A DNA stretch of 64,000 bases from Paracyclopina nana (lineage: Eukaryota; Arthropoda; Copepoda; Cyclopoida; Cyclopettidae): the NCBI GenBank assembly GCA_019096065.1, contig JAGUCH010000006.1, positions 578,001 through 642,000 of the forward strand. Direction: 5' to 3'. The notes below the pieces were generated by a model. The model saw nothing but the letters and a program-made list of their open reading frames with translations. It did no database searches and was not told where the DNA came from. Position numbers and translations under genes: made by a program. Below are positions 25,001-34,000 of this stretch, piece after piece. Position 1 is the stretch's first letter. Every line of letters starts with the position of its first letter.

Positions 25001-28000
25001 ACAAAAGGATGCTGAGAACAAGCTTTTTTAAAACCTAACAGTTGTCGTATTACCTGGAAGACAGTCAAAAGACTCTGATAGAAACTGTCAAAGTTGCCTC
25101 GAGGCTTTTCAGCCAATGGATCATAGTTAAATCTTGCTCCAAAGACTTGCATTCCCAACAGAGCAAAGATGCACATGAACAAAAAGAGCAGGAGCAGAAG
25201 TGAAGCAATCGATTGAATACTGTTGGTGAGGGAGGTCACCAGATTGGAAAGAGATTTCCAATACCTGAAATCATCGGTCACACAAAAATAATCACCATCA
25301 TACCAACCAGTGTTGTGCTCACGCAATCGTAAATGAATAACCAAATATAAAAAACTAACGATTGTTCCATGCTATCTATGTATGTATTTTTGGAAGATCT
25401 TTAACCCAGCATACTAACCCAATGATGTAATATAATACACTTAGAGATTTTAAAACTGAGACAAATAGAGGCCTCTATAAAAACTGTAGCAGTCATTTTT
25501 TTGTTGGCATGCCCAGAAGTAGCAATGGAATTTTTGTAGTCTGAAGTATGGATGTACTACTCAGTAATTAAGTTCGTCATGCTCTCAAATCTAACAAGAT
25601 ATTTTTATATATAGGGAAGGTCATGGTGAAGAGGAAAAGGCCAACATAGACGAGGAGAAGGTTGAGGCCATAAAGAAGACTAGAATAGCTCGACTCCAAC
25701 ATGTACTGAGGCTTGCATCAAATGTCATATGAACTTTTCATACTTTTATAATAACTTCAGTATTAAATGATTTCAAAGAATTCATTTAATTTGCATATTA
25801 CAAACTGAACTCAAGTACTCCTTAAGCAGATGGATTTTTAATGCTGGATACATAAAACCATCATTTGTAAGCTGTGAACTAAGGCTAGTTTCAGCTTAAA
25901 ACTGAATATAGCTACTTAGAAAGGAGCTCTGTTCAAGTATTGTACATACAGCTGTATAAACAACTATGTGGAGCCAAATGAGACACATACCAGAATATAC
26001 AGCTATGCAAAGCTGAATACAGCTATGCAAAGCTGAATACAGCTATGCAAAGCTGAATACAGCTATGCAAAGCTGAATACAGCTATACGAAGCTGAGTAA
26101 AGCAATACAAAGCTGAATACAACTATGCAAAGCTGAATACAGCTATGCAAAGCTGAATACAGCCATGCAAATCAGAATATAGCTATACAAAGCTGAACAC
26201 ACTTTTACAAAGCTGAATACAACTAGGTATAGCTGAATATATCTTAAGTATGGCTGATTACATAAGGGTTCAGCTGAATTCATATGAGTACAGCATACTG
26301 AACGCTGGATACAGCTGAATGTAACTCATTAAAGGTGAATACAGCTGAATTCAAAAGATTGATTTGACCATCTGGTCCGTGCAAAGTTCAGCTCAACAAA
26401 CCCAGTGGGATACAGCTCAAGCAGTAAGTACACTGTTGGAGCCCAGCTGGATGTAGCAGTACACTAAAATTGAGGCCATGGAGGCCTTTAAATGGGGCTT
26501 GAGGTCATTTACATGTGACGACTCTGACGTGTGTGTGTGTACCTGGAACACGGTGAAGAGACTTGAGGAAAAGGAGTCGAAATTGCTCCTCGGCCTCGTT
26601 AAGAGGTCGTTGTCTTTAGACTTTCGCATTGGGAATTTGCCCCCGAAAACCTGGGTGCCCAAAAGAGCAAAAATGCCCAAAAACAAGAAGAGCAGAACGA
26701 GAAGAGAGACAATGGCCTCGATACTGTTGATCAGTGAGGCCAGGAGGTTCTGCAATGACCTCCAATACCTAAAAAGGGATAGGTCAAGCTTAAGAAGAGA
26801 AGAAAGCTAATATATGTAAAAAGAAGAGCCTTTTTTTCTCGCGAACACGCACCTCCTTTTCTAATTGGCATTAATGATAATAAGACAGCTTGATGAGAAG
26901 AGACGATCATTATATGTATATCTAGCCTTTTTTGTTCATGCCTTAGTCAAAATAAATGAGGGGGATAATATCCTTTCAGTTTGAAAATGCTAAGTAGTCT
27001 CAGAAGTGCTGAAAGAGTGCGACTCAGTTATTATTAGTCCTGTTTTTTTAGTAAATAACAGCAGAAGTGACCCTGTGATATTAGCTGTGAGTCAATGAAG
27101 AGCTAAGAAGTGATGTCATCTCACAAAAGGCTCATTGTCTGGAGAGGCCAAAAAGCCCATTAGAGAATGAGCCTTTTCTAGAAAGCTTAGCACCAAAAGT
27201 GACAAAACCTGGTGGATGACACCACTGATGATAATATGCATTTTAAGCAGAGCTATACAAAATATGATGGAAAAATGTATTCACATTCCTTTTTCTCGAT
27301 GTCCTCATTTTCGTGAGTGGAGTGGACAAAACAATACACAATTGCTGACTCCACTTTTGAAAAAATACATAGGAACATCAATTGTCTAGCTTGTTCTCAT
27401 ATTCCAACAAATCAGAGAATGAAAAAGTGAACTGAGTTGCTGCAAAGTTGGGAAACTTTTTAATCTGCTTTGCTTTTTAAAGCTGACTTCAAAGAATGAT
27501 GTAAGATACAACAATGCACTTAACAGTTACGATGTATCCAGAATATTGTAACAAACGATTTGCTTCTTTGCTGAGGTCTCTTTAGAAAAGAAGAGCAGAT
27601 TTCACTGCAATGTACATCAAGAAGGAGCTTGACTAATTTATCGAATATGGGAACAAGTTGCTTTAATAAATATATATATATATATATATACTATAGCAGA
27701 TGATATATGATTGACTGAGGAGATCCATTCCCATTAGAGTAGTGGAAAAAAGTATATAGCAGAAGAAAAGAGAAAGCTTGCAGTAGTAGTAGTAGTAGCA
27801 GCAGCATTACACCATATATATACCACTTTTTAGTAGGGTATATAATGTACCTGGAACACGGTCAGGCAGGATTGGGGGAACGTGTCAAAGTGACTTCTTG
27901 ACTCGATGGCATCAGTGAATTTGCCACCAAAAATCTGCATCCCCAATAAGGAGAAGATGAAGATGAACAGGAAGAGGATTACTAGCAAGGAATTTATGGA

Positions 28001-31000
28001 CGAGATGGAATTCACCAGGGATTTCACCAAATTACCCATCGAAGCCCAATATCTGAAATTTTCATCAATAGTTCGAGTTTCAGTTCAATACAACTTTTTA
28101 TCTAGCTCAGTAATGCAACTCCCCCAAACAGTCTGGCGTTTTCTTCCTCGAATAGAGAGCTGTGGAACTGTGATAGCAATTATGGAAAGGCCTACAGCCT
28201 TGCTTGGCAGATCGAAATGAGCGCGCCAAAAATTGGTGGAAAGGTTTAGCTTACCGCGTCACTTTGAAAGTTCGGAGCAGGCGAATACAACGAAGCACAG
28301 AGAGGCCCAAGGGTGGCATGATTTCGTGGTTGGTCAAAATAAGCTCCAATATACTGCTGATCACAACGAAGCAGTCAAACCGGTTAAATAAGGACACAAA
28401 GTAGCCCTGGAATAGAGGAAATCGTGGCATTAACATATTTGAATTTTCCCGCGCTCTCATAACACTAAACAGAGCATTTCTGTAGATGTAAACAAAATGG
28501 ATGCTGTTGATTTCTTGCTAACTAGTTTAAGTGGTGTGATGGATGTAATTTGTCATTGTCACCTCTTAAGAAACTTGTTTTCTTCCAGGCCCATTATTTT
28601 TGTTATTATCAGGCCCAACTCGTTTTTTTGTTCACTTTTATTGCCCCTCTTTTCATCACCACGTCAGCCATAAAAGGCCATAAAAATAGGGACAATTTTT
28701 TCCCCTGCCAAAGTGCACATTGTGTAATTGCAGCAAAAAAAGGTCTCATTGGATCTTTATGATGCAGTTCAATAAAAAATGCAAGAGTTGTAAAAAAAGG
28801 GCAAGAAAGATAACTGGAGCCATTCTCTGCATGTTGGGCAACTAGGTGTACCTTCGGCTGTAGAAAAACTGTTGGTTGCCTAGTTGGTGGAACTAATTAG
28901 CAAGTTTTGCAGAGTTTTCAAGAAAGGTAAATTATTCATGTGAGTCCTAATATGCTCGAGGCTTTTCTACAAGCCATCACATTAATAATGAAAAACCACT
29001 CTTTTCATCTACCTTTATTCTTTTTGACAGCAAAACTGGTCCTTTTTAAAAGATAAACAAGCATTTCATTTCCCTGACACTAGTTAAAATGGGCTTAAAC
29101 TGCTTCAATTTAAGTACAACTACAAACAAGATAATATTTTAATTGCATACTTCTTACACTTGAAATTAATTAATCTAAAAAAATAGATTCTCCCCTGTGA
29201 TGACTTACTTGAAAGCCGAGACTGTACATTTTGAGGAACATTTCGCAGGTGAAGAGCACAACAAAGAAGAGGTTGGTGATTTCTTGGAAGTCATCCAACC
29301 AGGGAGGCTGCCTGTAGTGTTCAGTGGCGAGGACGCACGTGTTCAAGAACACGAGGATGATGATGATCCAAAACATGGCCTGGGATTTGACGGCCTTTCG
29401 GCAGCCTCGGCGAGCCCTTCGGTTGAACTTTTCAAAGGCCTTCTTCTTCTTTTGGAACCACGAGTCAGGCTCGGGCATCATGGCCTCGTCTCCAGTTTTG
29501 GCCTCAGCATCCGAGGTGAGCTTCGCTGTAATAGACACTGGAATTTAGAGAAGAAGAAAAAGGCCAACATTAGTCCAGCGGCTCTAGACACATGCTCGCA
29601 TTATCTCTTATTACTCCTAGAAATAACAGTGTTGCTTTTGTGGGTTGGGTAGTATATGTGTAAAATTGAGTGTACACACTAGAAAGCAAATCCACAATCA
29701 TATGATGATGCTGTTAGTACATAAGAGAGCAGCTTTATGTAGTAGCAACTTCCTAAAAGTATTTGTACATGATGGTTGTTGTTATTATTTTTGCAAGCTG
29801 AGCACTTTTCCTCCTCCGTCTCAAAGTGGGCACGATTTAGTAAAGAACAACAAGACGAGGGAAAAGGAGGACCAAGCAGCAAAGCTACTAATCTCCCTCG
29901 AGTCCATGAGGATGATGATGAAGTGCTGCTACTTCTGCATTATTGCTGTTGTTATCATCGTCAGCAGGAAAGGCCACATGCACACAACATGAGCACCAGG
30001 GCACACTGGGACCACTAAAGTCTCAAAGCAAAGAACTGACATCATTTCAACTGTTTCAGGTGACAAATTATTTCTCTTGTTAGTATTAGCTATTGACAGT
30101 TCTTTGCTTTTAAGAATGCTCCTTTTCGTAGCACTTAAATTCCCATTTATGAAGTGAAGTAGAAAAGATAGATCCTCTGCACAACATCGATCTCGGGTAC
30201 CTAATTGTGAAGTCTGCTGTAGTTGCTGCTGCTCCTCAAGACCCTCATTGATGACCTGCTGCACTGGGACCATGGAGCTCTTGAGGAGCCCCATGATGAC
30301 CTTTGAGGTCTTGCGCTGAGCGTTTTTACCTGTGCCATTGTTGTCCCTGTTGCCCAAGGCCCCGGAGTTATTCGGGCCTCCACTGCCTCCGCCCCCACCA
30401 ATACCTGAGGGCTCAGCATCAAGGTCTTCAGCCTGGGTGATCCAGTCCAAGTAACCTCGGAGATCTTCTTCCATTTGCTGTCTTTCTCGGTGTTTCTGGA
30501 AGTCGCCTCTTGACTTGGCTTTCTCTCGTTCCTTGGAGAACTCGCTGCAAAAAATTTCACAAACAACGGGTTAAATCAACTCTGCACAGCACACATTGCA
30601 AAACAACAAGGCTATTTAAAGGCTCAGTCTCTTGAGTCAATATTATGAAGCATCCGCATGTCAAATTTAATATATAGATCCTATGCACAACATTGACTTT
30701 GGGTTGTTCAACTTCAAGACACTGAGCCTGGATAAATTGGTCTTTTAGCAAAACGTTGTTAGTAATTAGAAAGCAACAAGGAAGAAGAGTGTATGGACAC
30801 TGAAGACAACAATGAGATCTCGAGGACATCTTGTACTGTTGAGCATATGTCTGGAGGCTGACTTTTGAGGCTGGTGCTGCTGCTGTGGTGTTACGACCTT
30901 GGTGACCTCAAATTACCTTCCAACACCTGCTGCAAAGGAAACATGGTGCTCTTGAGGAGCCCCATGACCACAGGGTCGCCCTTGTGCTTGCCCACATCAA

Positions 31001-34000
31001 CCTTAAGGCTGTTGTCTCTGCCATGATAAGTCTCTAGGTCATCAGCTTGAGTGAGCCAATCCATGTAACCCTCAAGATCTTCCTCCATTTGCTTCTTTTG
31101 TCTCAACTTTTGAAAGTCACCTCTGGACTGAGCTTTCTCTCTCTCCTTGGAAAACTCTCTAGATAATAATAACAGCAAGGAAGACAGAGTGATCAAAAAA
31201 GAAAACATCCATGCACAAGAAAATAAAATGAAGTATGTACGCTAAAGCCCAATTGATTGAAGCAACAATGAAGATGTGTACAGGCAACAGCAAAAGACGT
31301 ACTTTCGGCCATGATAAAAAAAAAATCAGTGATTGGATATTGTTTGCTCAGATAGATCATAATTTAGATCAGCAAAATAATGATTGTTATAATGCAAAAA
31401 AATGCCATTCAATGATTTGATGGAGGTTGAACTCAAACTTGATCAAAATTCAAATTAAACATTATCGAATCAAATTTGATCACATATTTGACTGAAGAAA
31501 TATTTTGACTGATATTTCAATTATATTTGTGTGATCAAAATATCAAACTAACTATGCATGAAAGTGGAATACATAGCCGAAAGTAGGTGCATACTACAAC
31601 GATGAAGAATCATAGTTGACTCACCCGCTGAGCACACCGAGAATCAGGTTCATGACGAAGAAGGCCCCGAGCACGACCATAGAGACGAAATAGACAAATT
31701 GCCATGAGTTGCCCATGGCATCTTGGACCTGAGAGATCATTAGATTTATAGAAAGCAATTAGAAAGCACCTTCACCACCAATGCCACCAAATAATGGAAG
31801 TAATTGTAGAAATAGGAGAAAGCATGCGAAAAGATACACATCATACGAGTGGTTAATTACGTATCGAGAGAGACCCGGGGGGCGCAAAAGTTGATCGACG
31901 CCGCGGCGCCGATTAAGATCTACTTACCCACACAATGTGCCCAGAATGAGATTCATGATGAAGAAAGCCCCGATCAAGACGAGTGACACAAAATAGGCCC
32001 ACGGCCACGTGTTGCCCACGGAATCGTTGACCTAAATACTATGTGTAGAACGGAACACAAAACAAAACAACAAAAATGGCAACCAAACACTCTACGGCTT
32101 TCTAATTGACACACGAGTAGTTGTCTGGCAACTCTGGCTTTTCTCCTCCGGATAAATTGGCCAATTAAGGTCTACTGCTAGTATAACAAAAGCGAAAGGG
32201 CTCATTTTCCTCCGCTCAAAATGCCAATTTACCTAAGAGCCATTTTCAATCAACAGAAGCGCGAGCGCGAGCCGTAGATCTAATTAGATCAACAGCGCAA
32301 AGCCCAGCGTACAAAACAAAAGCAAAAAAAAAAAAAAAAAAAACCACACACAACAATTCTAGCAGGAAATTCGGGTGTTTGGTGGCTTTGATGATATGTA
32401 CGAAAAATATGCGGGATTTCTTCTTACCCAATAAAGGACATCTGTCCATCCCTCAAGGGTGACACATTGGAAGACCGTGAGCATGGAAAGACCAAAGTTG
32501 TCAAAGTTGGTGATGCCATAGTTGGGGCCTTCCCAGAATTCGCGACACACGTGGCCAGCTTCACTATCACATTTGTAGTTGCCCCCGCATAGCGTCGGAT
32601 CATCCTCGTCAACCATTTCGCCTAGAAAGTCAACAATATTCATGAGGCTGTTACGTAATCGGATTAAAATACAGTTGAGCGCAAGGCAGGTTGCATATTA
32701 TAAAGTGTCCTCATAGGAATAGGTATTTATTTAGCAAAATGATACAAATAGAGTCCGATGCAAATGTATTTGCATAATTTAATATTTTCTGATTTTCAGC
32801 TTTTAAAAAAAGTTAAAATATTGAAGAGAAGAAAAAGAGTGGCATTTTCTCGCGATCAGACTCTATTATCGTATTCTTTATAGCAGTGGAGAGGAATGTG
32901 TCATAGGAAAGTAACTGTTAATACAGCTGAAGTATCGTATTCTCGATCTTATATGTATTTATTCTGTATTCGGCCAATGTTTCCTTTTATTCTCGCATGA
33001 CGGCAGGTCATTTGTCACCCACACGTAACACACACATAGTATATATGTGTGCCCACTACGTGGAGAAAATGGTGACAAACGAGGCCTGATTATAATCCGA
33101 TGTAAGGAGAATTAATTCAACTCATTTAGTAAGCGCACCGCATACTATAACATAGCCTTGCTACGCGTGTAGGCTTTTTTCAGTGTATGCGCTACTTCCT
33201 GACGTGACTTAATGTGCTGTTCATCTACTGGTTTTTTCCATTTGTGGAAACCCAGTCATTTCCTAGTTGTTCTTTATCATTTTTTAGGTGACAAATTGTA
33301 TCAGTTTAAAGGAGGCAAATTTGCTGTCCTTAGAAAAGGAAAAAAAGTGAAACAAAGTTGTTATTTCATGCGGATGCTATGTAGGTTCTACGCGGTCAAA
33401 TCATGCAATTTCCAGCAGTTGTAAGCAGCAGCAACGTGCACCCTTTCCCATATGCAAAGGTAGGCAAAAGGCAAGCAAAGTAGGCCCAAAATAGGCCCTT
33501 GTTCTTAGGAGAAAAATTTCTTGCACTACGTACCAGTGTCATTGGTAAAGCAAGTTTTATGCAGGATGCCCGAGAAGAGCTCGAGTCCTATGATTGCATA
33601 GATAATCATGACAAAAATTACGAGGAGAGCAATGTGTAGGAGTGGGATCATGGCCATGAGGATACTGTTGAGCACAACCTGGAGACCTGGAAATACAGAA
33701 GATGTACCTGTCACATTGTTGAAGCAAGTTTTGTGCAGAATCCCAGAGAAAAGCTCGAGGCCAATGATGGCGTAAATGATAATGACAAACAAAACGAGAA
33801 GGGCAATGTGTAGCAAGGGTATCATTGCCATCAAAATGGCATTTAACACCACTTGGAGGCCTAGAATGATTGTAAGCTGTGGTTACTGTGGTAAAAGAAA
33901 GCCTGAAAGCAAAGAGCTGAAAGCAACTCGAATTTTTGCGCGTGGGGGCGCTACAATCGCTGCAGCAAGTAAATAACCAAATGCCTTATAAACGAGTTAT

